Shown: piece after piece, positions 8,554-16,919 of the stretch
Layout of the letters: each line of letters opens with the position of its first letter
How positions within the stretch are numbered: the stretch's first letter is position 1
NCBI GenBank assembly: GCA_036490215.1
Contig: DASXEH010000095.1
Location: 186,001 to 250,000 of the forward strand
Length of the DNA stretch: 64,000 nucleotides
Direction of reading: 5' to 3'
Origin: JASHSH01 sp036490215
Lineage (GTDB): Bacteria > Pseudomonadota > Alphaproteobacteria > Rhodospirillales > Magnetospirillaceae
Translations under genes and position numbers: made by a program
The notes under the pieces: generated by a model
Seen by the model: the letters and a program-made list of their open reading frames with translations, nothing else
What the model was told of the DNA's origin: nothing
The model's database searches: none

Positions 8554-8592
8554 CTAAACCCACCTCCAGAACAGCGCCAGCGCCGTTGCGCC
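8554..8592 (-). pseudogene. Duplicated 3' tail of the Nramp gene (short remnant)
   Basis: The reverse strand reads GATALALFWRWV and a stop, against GATVLALFWSWVS and a stop at the end of the intact Nramp gene (10637-10678). The DNA match is 31 of about 38 bases or better and includes CTCCAGAACAGCGCCAGC. There is no gene body. The remaining non-coding DNA at 8593-8682 shows nothing I recognise. Confidence 0.65.
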
Positions 8593-8682
8593 GGGTCAAA
8601 AAACAGGGCCCGCCACCGCCGCAGTGACGATGACGAGCCCCTCCGCAACCGGCCGAGTAGGTGCGGCCGCTGCGGATCAAGG

Positions 8683-9120
8683 TCACGCTGTTTTCGGCAG
8701 GGCCTTCAACGTCTCGGTGTCGAGATGGCCTGTGACCTTCAGGTCATGCGTCTTTTGAAATTCTTTAACCGCTGCGGTCGTTTTCGGACCCCAAACGCCG
8801 TCGATGGCAATATGTTCGCCGCCCTGGCTCAGCGCCGTCTGAATGTGCTCGACATGCGTGCGCGACATCGTCGCCTTGGCCGATGTCTTCATCGCCTGGG
8901 GCGCGGGCTTCGTCGATTGCATCGTCGTGGAAGCCGGTGCCGTCTTTGTCGTTGTGGCGATGCTGCCGTTATCGGCATTGGCCGCGGCGGTATAAGCCGT
9001 CGATTTGGACGCGGGGGCTGGCGCGGCGGCGCTGGCGGCGAGTGCTGGGGTAATCGCCATAGCGCCGAGGACGCCGGCAGCGACGAGCCCGGTGGCCAGA
9101 GCGCCTTTGAATGTATGCAT
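8683..9120 (-). CDS. Exported peptidoglycan-binding domain protein
   Basis: A 145-residue protein. The start is the ATG at 9120, preceded by GGAG 8 nt upstream, rather than an in-frame codon at 9249. A signal peptide MHTFKGALATGLVAAGVLGA...ALA (about residues 1-29) directs it to the periplasm. A Thr/Ala/Pro-rich low-complexity linker follows to about residue 80. A C-terminal PG-binding_1 domain (HIQTALSQGG...IDGVWGPKTTAAVKEFQ..HDLKVTGHLD.ETLKAL) then takes up the rest. It probably anchors to murein; no catalytic domain is present, so it may be structural. It stands alone. Confidence 0.85.
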   Translation of the reverse strand: MHTFKGALATGLVAAGVLGAMAITPALAASAAAPAPASKSTAYTAAANADNGSIATTTKTAPASTTMQSTKPAPQAMKTSAKATMSRTHVEHIQTALSQGGEHIAIDGVWGPKTTAAVKEFQKTHDLKVTGHLDTETLKALPKTA

Positions 9121-9341
9121 GGTGGTGTCTCCTTCATGAAAGGGAGACGCAAAGGCCACTATCACATCGGTTGCGGAGGGGAATCCCGGCGTCGGGTGCT
9201 GGCCGCCTTTGCGTCTCTGCAAAAGCAATGACAACACAGTCCCGGTCAAAGCACGCTGGACGCGAGATTAAGAAAATTTAATCGCGCCGGTTCAGGTGGA
9301 GGGTGGCTTTGGTCGGCTGACGCGCAAGGCGGGATTTGCTG

Positions 9342-9453
9342 CGGCCGGCCAATCGATGGGCCGCAACCGCTCGGCCGCCCGCGCAAAGACCTCGCCACGC
9401 TGCAACTGGCGCAAGCCTATGAGGATGTGTGCAAGTGGGTGAGGGTGGCGCCG
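9342..9453 (+). pseudogene. Duplicated 3' tail of an amidase gene (remnant 3)
   Basis: A third copy of the amidase tail, more diverged. It starts at the segment equivalent to NAAGQSMG, has a 1-base deletion after CGATGGGCC that breaks the frame, then reads RPRKDLATLQLAQAYEDVC followed by KWVRVAP. No stop follows at the expected place. The rest of the 420 bp between 9121 and 9540 holds no gene that I can support. Confidence 0.8.
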
Positions 9454-9540
9454 TATACTCTATTTCGCCATCGCGAGCCAGTTCCGGTACAATAATCGCC
9501 AGAACGAGGACATCTTAGGAACGGCAGTAAGCGGAGCTCA

Positions 9541-10476
9541 ATGGGCAACCGAGGAGAAGCTATTGGCCAGTATATACTTCTGGCATGCTTTGCCGCGCTC
9601 TTAATTGTTGGCGGCGTTCGCCACGACTCCAATGCGCAGTCCCCACCAGAAACCCCAAAAATAGAAAGCCCCACCCAACAACCAAAGCAAAGCGGCGGCC
9701 CCGAACAGCGTGGCACCGAGGCTGTACCGCTCGTGGTAAAAGCAATTTCCGGCTATGAGACTGACGCCGAGAAGAACGAGGCCGCAAAAGAACGCAAAGA
9801 TCACGCGAACAATGAAAGGAACCTGACCGATTACACGGGCTGGCTCGCTGCCTTTACCTTGTTGCTCGTGATCGTTGCCGCCGCCCAGGTCGGACTGTTC
9901 GTCTGGCAATTGCTTCTTATCCGAGACGCCCAAGGAGAAGCAAAAAAGGCCACCGAGTTGGTTGCCAAACAGGTCGATGAGCTCATCAAACAAACCAAAA
10001 TTCAAAGGGAAGAATTTCTTTCGTCGCATCGTCCCAAAATAAAAATCAGATACATTGCCTTCCCGGCCCCTAGCTACAACGCCATACCCGTCGCCGAAAT
10101 CCGGGCGGCGAATGTGGGCGAATCCGACGCCAAAATTTTGGAATTGGGAGTCGACATATTCACCTACATTCCCACAGAACCTGAAAAGACTGTGTTCGAT
10201 GCCCGCCCCGAATCCATGAGTGAAGAAGTTATTGTTATGCCTGGGAAGGAGGCGGCAATCGGCATCAAGGCGAAGCGAGGGGTATATAGTTCCGAGGAAG
10301 TCAGTAAAATTCAGCGCAAAGAACTCCAACTCCGAATAGTCGGCATCATCACCTATACGGACAGCACCGGAATTCAGAGGTCGAGTAGCTTCTCCCGCAT
10401 CTACGACCCAGACATCAGACGGTTTCGCCGCGTCGATGAAAACGATCAGTACGCAGAGTGGGATTACGAAGATTAG
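9541..10476 (+). CDS. Membrane protein of unknown function
   Basis: A 311-residue protein with good start evidence (GGAGCTCA before the ATG). The N-terminal helix (YILLACFAALLIVGGV, residues 11-26) is followed by a Gln/Pro-rich segment, a charged region (EKNEAAKERKDHANNERN) and a second helix WLAAFTLLLVIVAAAQVGLFVWQLLLI near 100-126. A coiled-coil-like stretch (AKKATELVAKQVDELIKQTKIQREEF) leads to a beta-rich C-terminal domain beginning HRPKIKIRYI. Two-helix proteins with this kind of C-terminal domain are common accessory genes in alphaproteobacteria, but no function is known to me. Codon use is visibly more AT-rich than in its neighbours, and it lies between an amidase remnant and a palindromic repeat, so recent acquisition is likely. 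Confidence 0.7.
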   Translation: MGNRGEAIGQYILLACFAALLIVGGVRHDSNAQSPPETPKIESPTQQPKQSGGPEQRGTEAVPLVVKAISGYETDAEKNEAAKERKDHANNERNLTDYTGWLAAFTLLLVIVAAAQVGLFVWQLLLIRDAQGEAKKATELVAKQVDELIKQTKIQREEFLSSHRPKIKIRYIAFPAPSYNAIPVAEIRAANVGESDAKILELGVDIFTYIPTEPEKTVFDARPESMSEEVIVMPGKEAAIGIKAKRGVYSSEEVSKIQRKELQLRIVGIITYTDSTGIQRSSSFSRIYDPDIRRFRRVDENDQYAEWDYED

Positions 10477-10540
10477 AACACCGGCCTGTAGCAGCCACCC
10501 GCAGAGGGCGACGTTTCTTTCTGTCAAGTCCGGTATATTC

Positions 10541-10619
10541 GTCATCGCGAGAAGCGTAGCGACGTGGCGATCCAGATTTTTGCGATGCCCTGGATTGCTT
10601 CGCTACGCTCGCAATGACG
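10541..10619. repeat. Intergenic palindromic element, family A (copy 3)
   Basis: A GTCATCGCGAGAAGCG...CGCTCGCAATGACG palindrome, between the unknown membrane protein and the convergent Nramp gene. It ends 18 bp before the Nramp stop codon, so it could serve as a shared terminator. Confidence 0.85.
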
Positions 10620-10636
10620 TTCTAAAAATCCACGCC

Positions 10637-11956
10637 TTAGCTGACCCAACTCCAGAACAGCGCCAGCACCGTCGCGCCCATCGCGGCGGTTGCGATCCAG
10701 CCGACGGTCCAGAGGTAGCGCGGCAGTTTGAAGCCGGCCATCACGTCCTTGCGCACGGCCAGGCGCATCATGATCACCATCACCGGCACGGCCACGATGC
10801 CGTTGATCACCGCGCTCCAATAGAGTGCCTTCATCGGCTCGATCGGCAGCACATTCATGATCACGCCCGCGGCCATGGCGGCGGCGATGGTGACGTAGAA
10901 GGCCTTGGCCCGCGTCGGCCGCTGCGCCAGGCCGACGCGCCAGTGGAAAATCTCACCCACCGCAAAGGCCGCCGATCCGGTGAGCACGGGCACGGTCAGC
11001 AGGCCGGTGCCGATGATGCCGGTGGCGAAGATGACGAAGGTGAACGGGCCGGCCACCTGGCGCAGCGCTTCGGCGGCCTGGGCCGAGGTCTCAACATCGG
11101 TTTTGCCGGTGGCGTGCAAGGTTGCCGCCGTGGTGATGACGATGAAGAAGGCGATCAGGTTCGACACGAACATGCCGCTATAGGTGTCGATGCGGATGCG
11201 CGAAAATTCGCGCGCGGCTTGTTCGGGCGCGCGGACCAAGGGTTGGCGGTCGCTGCGCTGGCGTGTGTCCTCGACTTCCTGATTGGCCTGCCAGAAAAAC
11301 AGATAGGGGCTGATCGTGGTGCCCAGCACGGCAACGATGGCCATGATGTAGTCGGCGTCGATCTGGATCGGCGGCATCACGATGTTTTTCGCCACATCGC
11401 CCCACTGCACCTTGACGACGAAGGCACAGGCGACATAGCTCAGCAGCGACAGGCAGAGATATTTGAGCACCTTCACATAGCGCTGATAGCCCATGAAGAT
11501 TTCCATCCCTGCCGACAGCAGGCCGAAGCCGATCACATAGAGCAGCGCCGGTCCGTGGATCAGCAGTTTGACCGCCGCGCCCATCGCGCCGAGATCGGCG
11601 CCGAGATTGATCACATTGGCGATCATCAACAGGCCGACGATACTGCGCGCCAGCCACCACGGATAATATTTCGTCAGATTGCCGCCGATGCCGCGCCCGG
11701 TCACGCGGCCGATGCGTGCGGCGATCTCCTGAATCGCCGCCATCAGCGGATAGCTGACGATCAGGCTCCAGGCGAGCCCGTTGCCGTATTGCGCGCCGAC
11801 CTGCGAATAGGTGGCGATGCCGCTGGGATCGTCGTCGGATGCGCCGGTGATCAGGCCCGGCCCAAGACTCTGAATCAGGTTCGGACGTTTTTCGTTTTGC
11901 CGCTCTTTCGGTGGCTGCTTCTTCGGCGCGATGGAGTCGGTATGGCCGTCCGGCAT
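10637..11956 (-). CDS. Nramp-family (SLC11-like) divalent metal transporter, atypical motifs
   Basis: A 439-residue inner-membrane transporter with about 11 hydrophobic helices. The ATG at 11956 is used because AAGGAGG lies 8 nt upstream; an upstream in-frame codon at 12007 has no such site. Helix 1 carries GLITGASDDDPSGIATYSQ. Canonical Nramp proteins have DPGN here and a metal-binding Met in helix 6 (MPH); helix 6 here reads GTTISPYLFFWQ. Loss of the Asn and Met is known in Nramp-related proteins with altered selectivity, including Mg2+-transporting NRMTs. The substrate is therefore uncertain: Mn/Fe is the family default and Mg is possible. There is no mntR-like gene beside it. Confidence 0.85.
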   Translation of the reverse strand: MPDGHTDSIAPKKQPPKERQNEKRPNLIQSLGPGLITGASDDDPSGIATYSQVGAQYGNGLAWSLIVSYPLMAAIQEIAARIGRVTGRGIGGNLTKYYPWWLARSIVGLLMIANVINLGADLGAMGAAVKLLIHGPALLYVIGFGLLSAGMEIFMGYQRYVKVLKYLCLSLLSYVACAFVVKVQWGDVAKNIVMPPIQIDADYIMAIVAVLGTTISPYLFFWQANQEVEDTRQRSDRQPLVRAPEQAAREFSRIRIDTYSGMFVSNLIAFFIVITTAATLHATGKTDVETSAQAAEALRQVAGPFTFVIFATGIIGTGLLTVPVLTGSAAFAVGEIFHWRVGLAQRPTRAKAFYVTIAAAMAAGVIMNVLPIEPMKALYWSAVINGIVAVPVMVIMMRLAVRKDVMAGFKLPRYLWTVGWIATAAMGATVLALFWSWVS

Positions 11957-12065
11957 GCGTCGCCCCTCCTTGTCGAGCGCGAGGGTTGAGCATGCAGGAT
12001 CGCTCACGAAGGTGGCCGCAATGGGGCGCGTCTCGCCGCAGTTTGGTACTGGAAGGGAGGGGGCG

Positions 12066-12858
12066 TTTCCCGCGTTACTCCCGCCCCATTCTCTCAGTCA
12101 TTTCCCCCTAGCCGTCACCCCGGAAGCGCGCAGCGCTATCCGGGGTCCAGGGCCACACGGAAGGCGCTTCGCGCGACTCTCTCCTGGATGCCGGATCAGC
12201 GCTTCGCAAGGTGCTCAGCTTGTCCGGCATGACGGGCAGGGTGAGGACTGTCTTTTAAAACCTCATCCTGAGGTGCGAGCGTTAGCGAGCCTCGAAGGTC
12301 GGAGGCACTGCCTCCGAGCCGTTTCCCGCGTTACGCCCGCCCCATCCGCTCAGCCATTTCCCCTAGGCCGTCACCCCGGAAGCGCGCAGCGCTATCCGGG
12401 GTCCAGAGCCACACGGAAGGCGCTTCGCGCAGATGTCTCCTGGATGCCGGATCGGCGGTCGCTGATGCTCCCTTGTCCGGCATGACGAAGGAAGTAAGGA
12501 ACTACGCCCGCCCCATCCACTCCGCCATTTCTGCTAGATCGTCACCCCGGAAGCGCGCAGCGCTATCCGGGGTCCAGGGCCACCCGGAAGGCGCTTCGCG
12601 CGACTCTCTCCTGGGTGCCGGATCGGCGGTCGCTGATGCCCCCTTGTCCGGCATGACGAAGGAAATACGGAACTAGTCCCGCCTCATCCACTCCGCCATT
12701 TCTCCTAGATCGTCACCCCGGAAGCGCGCAGCGCTATCCGGGGTCCAGGGCCACACGGAAGGCGCTTCGCGCGACTCTCTCTGGGTGCCGGATCGACGCT
12801 TCGCATGACGCTCAGCTTGTCCGGCATGACGGGCAGGGTAGACGGACAAGATGAACGA
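12066..12858. repeat. Tandem array: four family B palindromes alternating with hydrolase gene tails
   Basis: Four family B copies (12113-12234, 12369-12487, 12540-12658, 12711-12831) start CGTCACCCCGGAAGCGCG and end TTGTCCGGCATGACG, at spacings of 256, 171 and 171 bp. The DNA to the left of each copy, read on the reverse strand, resembles the last codons of the alpha/beta hydrolase at 12859 (AEWMGRG and a stop): GEMAEWMRRD, AEMAEWMGRA, GEMAERMGRA and GEMTERMGRE, each followed by a stop. A different palindrome (CCTCATCCTGAGGTGCGAG, 12261-12298) interrupts the first spacing. Confidence 0.8.
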
Positions 12859-13557
12859 TCAGCCCCGCCCCATCCACTCGGCCAGCGCTTGGTTGACCGC
12901 TTCGGGCTGCTCCAGCGTCGAGAGGTGGCCGCATTCGGGCACCGTGACCAGCGTCGCGCCGGCGATGCCCGCGGCCATTTCCTGGGCCAGACGCGGCGGC
13001 GTGATTTGATCGCCGTCGCCGACCAGAACCAGGGTCGGGCAGCGGATTGCGGCCAAGGTGGGGCGCGAATCGGCGCGGTTCATCACCGCCGTCTGCTGGC
13101 GGATATAGGCTTCGGGGCCGACATCGTCGGCCATCTGGCGATTGATGCCGCGCAGCCGCTCATCCTTGCGATGCTCGGGATGCACCAGGGTCTGGAACAG
13201 CCCGTCGGTCACGTCGGCGTAGCGGCCCTCGTTGACCAGAGCGATGGCGCGATGCCGGCGTTCGGTGGCCTCGGGCAGATCGGGCCGCGCCGAGGTATCG
13301 AGCAGCGCCAGGCGGATCACGCGGTCCGGCGCCTGACGCATGATCTCGAACGCGATATAGCCGCCCATCGACAGGCCGATCAGCGCGAAACGCTGCGGCG
13401 CCTCGGCCAGGATGCGCGCGGCGATCGCGGCGATCGAATCGTCATGTGTGGGATCGGCAATGGTCAGCGGACCGAACCGCCACAGCACCGGCAATTGCTC
13501 GGCATAAAGCCGTGGCGAACAGGCGAGGCCGGGGACGAGGAGGATGGGTTCGGTCAT
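12859..13557 (-). CDS. Alpha/beta hydrolase
   Basis: A 232-residue cytoplasmic hydrolase with a complete apparent triad: S63 in the nucleophile elbow GLSMGGYIAF, an Asp in VGDGDQITPP (D183 by position) and H211 in PECGHLSTLEQPE. The oxyanion segment is LVPGLACS near residue 8-14. It resembles the MhpC/BioH-like group of small hydrolases; no substrate can be assigned. The last codons (AEWMGRG) are repeated four times downstream in a degenerate array. Confidence 0.8.
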   Translation of the reverse strand: MTEPILLVPGLACSPRLYAEQLPVLWRFGPLTIADPTHDDSIAAIAARILAEAPQRFALIGLSMGGYIAFEIMRQAPDRVIRLALLDTSARPDLPEATERRHRAIALVNEGRYADVTDGLFQTLVHPEHRKDERLRGINRQMADDVGPEAYIRQQTAVMNRADSRPTLAAIRCPTLVLVGDGDQITPPRLAQEMAAGIAGATLVTVPECGHLSTLEQPEAVNQALAEWMGRG

Positions 13558-13603
13558 GGAGTGGCGTCCATCAGAAGCGCGCTCACATCACTCTCCCCCA
13601 AGC

Positions 13604-13722
13604 CGTCACCCCGGAAGCGCGTAGCGCTATCCGGGGTCCAGGGTCACACGGAAGGCGCTCCGCGCAAATATCTCCTGGATGCCGGATCAGCGGTCGCTGG
13701 TGCTCCCTTGTCCGGCATGACG
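13604..13722. repeat. Intergenic palindromic element, family B (copy 5)
   Basis: The same element as the four in the tandem array, in the same orientation (CGTCACCCCGG...GTCCGGCATGACG). It lies between the hydrolase start and the 3' end of pgi, 26 bp from the pgi stop codon. Confidence 0.85.
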
Positions 13723-13748
13723 ATTTGCTTTGTCCGCAAATCGACAGC

Positions 13749-15392
13749 TCAGCGCAGCGCCTTGTAATGGGCGATCAGGCCGGCGGTGGATGAGTCGTGG
13801 CCGGTGGCCGGACCATCGCCCTCCAATTTCGGGAAGATCGCGACGGCGAGCTGCTTGCCCAGTTCCACGCCCCATTGGTCGAAACTGTCGATGCCCCAGA
13901 CCGCGCCTTCGACGAAGGTCTTGTGCTCATAGAGCGCGATCAGGCGGCCCAGGGTGCGCGGGTCGAGCTGCTTGTAGAGGATGCTGTTGGTCGGCCGGTT
14001 GCCGGTGAAGACGCGATGCGGAATGCCGGCTTCCAGCGCCGCACCGCTCATGCCGCGCGCGGTGAGTTCCTTGCGCACCTCGTCGGGCGTCTTGCCCTTC
14101 ATCAGCGCTTCGGTCTGCGCGAAGAAATTGGCGAGCAGCATCGGGTGATGATCGCCCAGCGGTGCGGGGTTGCGCGCACCCGCGATGAAGTCGCAGGGGA
14201 TCGTGTGTGTGCCCTGGTGGATCAGCTGGTAGAAGGCGTGCTGGCCGTTGGTGCCGGGCTCGCCGAAGATGATCGGGCCGGTGGGCGCGGTGACCGGCTT
14301 GCCGTCGCGGGTGACGGCCTTGCCGTTGCTCTCCATCTCCATCTGCTGGAGGAAGGCAGCGAAGCGCGACAGGCGCTGGTCATAGGGCAGGATCGCCTGG
14401 GTGCTCGAACCCCAGAAATTGCCGTACCACACCGAGAGCAGGCCGAGGATGGCCGGCATGTTCTTGTCCAGCGGCGCGGTGCGGAAGTGATCGTCCATCT
14501 CGCGGCCGCCTTCGAGCATCGCCGCGAAATTGTCGAAGCCGACGGCGATGGCAATCGACAGGCCGATCGCCGACCACAGCGAATAGCGCCCGCCGACCCA
14601 ATCCCAGAACGGGAACATCTCGTCGAGATTGATGCCGAACTTCGCGACGCCCTCTTTGTTGGTCGAGAGCGCGCAGAAATGCTGGCCGGCTTCCTTGTCG
14701 CCCAGCGCCTTGGCCACCCATTCGCGCGCGCTATGCGCGTTCGCCAAGGTTTCCTGGGTGGTGAAGGTCTTGGACGCGATGATGAACAGCGTCGTCTCGG
14801 GCTGGCAGCGTTCCAATGTCGCGCGCAGCGCCGTGCCGTCGACATTCGAGACGAAATGCGGCTTGGGGCCGTTGCCGTAGAAGGGCGACAGCGCTTCGAC
14901 CGCCATGGCCGGGCCGAGATCGGAGCCGCCGATGCCGATGTTCACAACGTCGGTGAAAGTCTTGCCGGTGGCGCCCTTGCGCTTACCGGAGCGGACGGCA
15001 TCCGCGAAACCCTTCATCTGGTCGAGCACGCGCGCGACTTCGGGCACCACGTTCTGGCCATCGACCGTGATCGTCGCATCGCGCCGCGCGCGCAGGGCGA
15101 TGTGCAGCACCGCGCGGTTTTCCGAGGTGTTGATCTTCTCGCCGGTGAACATCGCATCGCGCAGTTTTTCCACCTCGGCCTGTTTGGCCAGGTCGAACAG
15201 CAGTTTCATCGTTTCGGCGGTGATGCGGTTCTTGGAGTAGTCGAGCAGGAAGTCGTCGAGGCTGAGCGAGAAATGTTTGAAGCGATCCGGATCGGCGGCG
15301 AACAAGTCGCGGATATGTTGGCTGCGCATCGTTTCCAGATGGGTGGTCAGCGCCTGCCAGGCCGGCAAAGTCGTCGGATTCGCTCCGGTCAT
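13749..15392 (-). CDS. pgi: Glucose-6-phosphate isomerase
   Basis: Interconverts glucose-6-phosphate and fructose-6-phosphate. The 547-residue protein has normal length and the family landmarks GIGGSDLGPAMAVEAL, SNVDGTALRATLE, SKTFTTQETLANA, WDWVGGRYSLWSAIGL and GTNGQHAFYQLIHQGT. The ATG at 15392 follows an AGGGAG site. It begins 3 bp after the stop of pmbA and is surely co-transcribed with it. Confidence 0.97.
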   Translation of the reverse strand: MTGANPTTLPAWQALTTHLETMRSQHIRDLFAADPDRFKHFSLSLDDFLLDYSKNRITAETMKLLFDLAKQAEVEKLRDAMFTGEKINTSENRAVLHIALRARRDATITVDGQNVVPEVARVLDQMKGFADAVRSGKRKGATGKTFTDVVNIGIGGSDLGPAMAVEALSPFYGNGPKPHFVSNVDGTALRATLERCQPETTLFIIASKTFTTQETLANAHSAREWVAKALGDKEAGQHFCALSTNKEGVAKFGINLDEMFPFWDWVGGRYSLWSAIGLSIAIAVGFDNFAAMLEGGREMDDHFRTAPLDKNMPAILGLLSVWYGNFWGSSTQAILPYDQRLSRFAAFLQQMEMESNGKAVTRDGKPVTAPTGPIIFGEPGTNGQHAFYQLIHQGTHTIPCDFIAGARNPAPLGDHHPMLLANFFAQTEALMKGKTPDEVRKELTARGMSGAALEAGIPHRVFTGNRPTNSILYKQLDPRTLGRLIALYEHKTFVEGAVWGIDSFDQWGVELGKQLAVAIFPKLEGDGPATGHDSSTAGLIAHYKALR

Positions 15393-15395
15393 TGT

Positions 15396-16736
15396 TCAGC
15401 TCCCTGCCAAAGTCATTCCATCGATACGCAGCGTCGGCGTGTCCATGCCGGTGCGGAACGCAAGATCGTTGGCCGCGGTCATGCGCAGCAACATGTCCTT
15501 CAGATTGCTGGCCACGGTCACTTCCGAGACGGGATAAGTGAGTTCGCCATTCTCGATCCAGAAGCCGGCGGCGCCGCGCGAATAATCCCCCGTGATGCCG
15601 TTGACGCCCTGGCCGATCAGTTCGGTGACATACAGGCCGCTCTTCACCTCGCCGATCAACTGCTTCGCCGTCAGCGCGCCCGGCTCGATCCAGAGATTGC
15701 TGGGCGAGGGGGACGGCGGGCTCGATGTGCCGCGCGCCGCATGGCCGGTGCTTTTCATCTTCAACTGCCGCGCCGAACGCAGATCCATGAACCAGGTGGT
15801 CAACACGCCGTCATCCACGATGGCACGCCGGGTGTTGGCCACGCCCTCGCCGTCGCAGGGGCGCGAGCGCAACCCACGCTGCCGGTGCGGGTCGTCGATC
15901 ACCGATAGTCCCTTGGGCATGATCGCCTTGCCCAGTGACTCTTTGAGGAAGCTGGTGCCGCGCGCGATCGACGAGCCGTTGATGGCGCCGGCCAGATGGC
16001 CGAGCAGGCTGCGCGCGACGCGCGGATCGAACACCACGGGAACATGCGCGGTCGGCGGCTTCTTGCTGCCCAGGCGGCGCACCGCGCGCTGGCCGGCGCT
16101 GGTGCCGATCTCGCCGGCCTCGCGCAGATCGGCCATATGAACGGCGTAGCTCCAATCGTCGTCGCGCTCCATGCCGCCGGCGTCGCCGGCCAGAACCGAT
16201 ACGGCGATATGCCCGCCGCTGGTCCGGTATTCATGGGCAAAGCCGTTGCTGGCCACCAGGGCCGTGCGCGCCCCGCCCCAGCCGGCCTCGGCGCCTTCGG
16301 AGTTAGTGACGCCCGTCACAGCCCGGGCGGCATCCTCGGCGCTGCGGGCCAGCTCGACCAGGCGCTCGGAACTGGGCTCATCTGTATCGAATAGGTCTAG
16401 ATCGGGCAGGCTCTGGGCGATCTCGTCGGGCGAGGCCAGGCCGGCGAAGGGGTCTTCGGGGACGGTCCGGGCCATGGCCATGGCGCGATCCAGCAATTCA
16501 TTCAGCGCCTTGGCACTGCGATCCGAGGACGAAACGATGGCCTGGCGCTTGCCCACGAATACTCGCAGGGCCAGGTCATTACCCTCGGCGCGCTCGACTT
16601 TTTCGGGGTGGCCCAGGCGATAGGCCACCGACATCGAGGTGCCCTCCACGGCCAGGGCATCGGCGGCATCGGCCCCGGCTTTCTTGGCGCGGGACACAAG
16701 GTCGTTCAGCAGCGTCAGCGAGTCAGATTGGGTCAT
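15396..16736 (-). CDS. pmbA: TldD/PmbA family protein, PmbA (TldE) type
   Basis: Partner of TldD in a heteromeric zinc protease that trims unfolded peptides and matures peptide antibiotics. The 446 residues match PmbA: an N-terminal SRAKKAGADAADAL segment, LALRVFVGKRQAIVSSSD near residue 75, FDPRVARSLLGHLAGAINGSSI around 235, and a C-terminal NGITGDYSRGAAGFWIENGELTYPVSEVT. It lacks the HExxxH zinc motif of TldD, as expected for PmbA. tldD is not in the window. Confidence 0.92.
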   Translation of the reverse strand: MTQSDSLTLLNDLVSRAKKAGADAADALAVEGTSMSVAYRLGHPEKVERAEGNDLALRVFVGKRQAIVSSSDRSAKALNELLDRAMAMARTVPEDPFAGLASPDEIAQSLPDLDLFDTDEPSSERLVELARSAEDAARAVTGVTNSEGAEAGWGGARTALVASNGFAHEYRTSGGHIAVSVLAGDAGGMERDDDWSYAVHMADLREAGEIGTSAGQRAVRRLGSKKPPTAHVPVVFDPRVARSLLGHLAGAINGSSIARGTSFLKESLGKAIMPKGLSVIDDPHRQRGLRSRPCDGEGVANTRRAIVDDGVLTTWFMDLRSARQLKMKSTGHAARGTSSPPSPSPSNLWIEPGALTAKQLIGEVKSGLYVTELIGQGVNGITGDYSRGAAGFWIENGELTYPVSEVTVASNLKDMLLRMTAANDLAFRTGMDTPTLRIDGMTLAGS

Positions 16737-16919
16737 GATCCGGATTTAACTGGGTGGGGGGATAAGCCTAACATGGGTCGGCGGGCGGGGATAGCAAGAG
16801 CCAATGAAATGAGGCACGTAACCCGGCCCGGCTTGGATTCCCACGTCTTTCCGATTACCCTGTGACAACTTTGGGCCACCGAGGGCAAAGCCCTCCGGTG
16901 CCCGGACTGGGGGTTGTCT

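Noticed and set aside
12113..12831. Regularly spaced repeats that could be taken for a CRISPR array
   Set aside because: The repeats are about 120 bp long palindromes, the spacers resemble each other and derive from a gene end, and no cas genes are present.
13797..15908. A 703-codon frame on the forward strand
   Set aside because: It is antisense to pgi and pmbA and arises from GC-rich codon bias; its composition does not resemble a folded protein and both opposite genes are clear.
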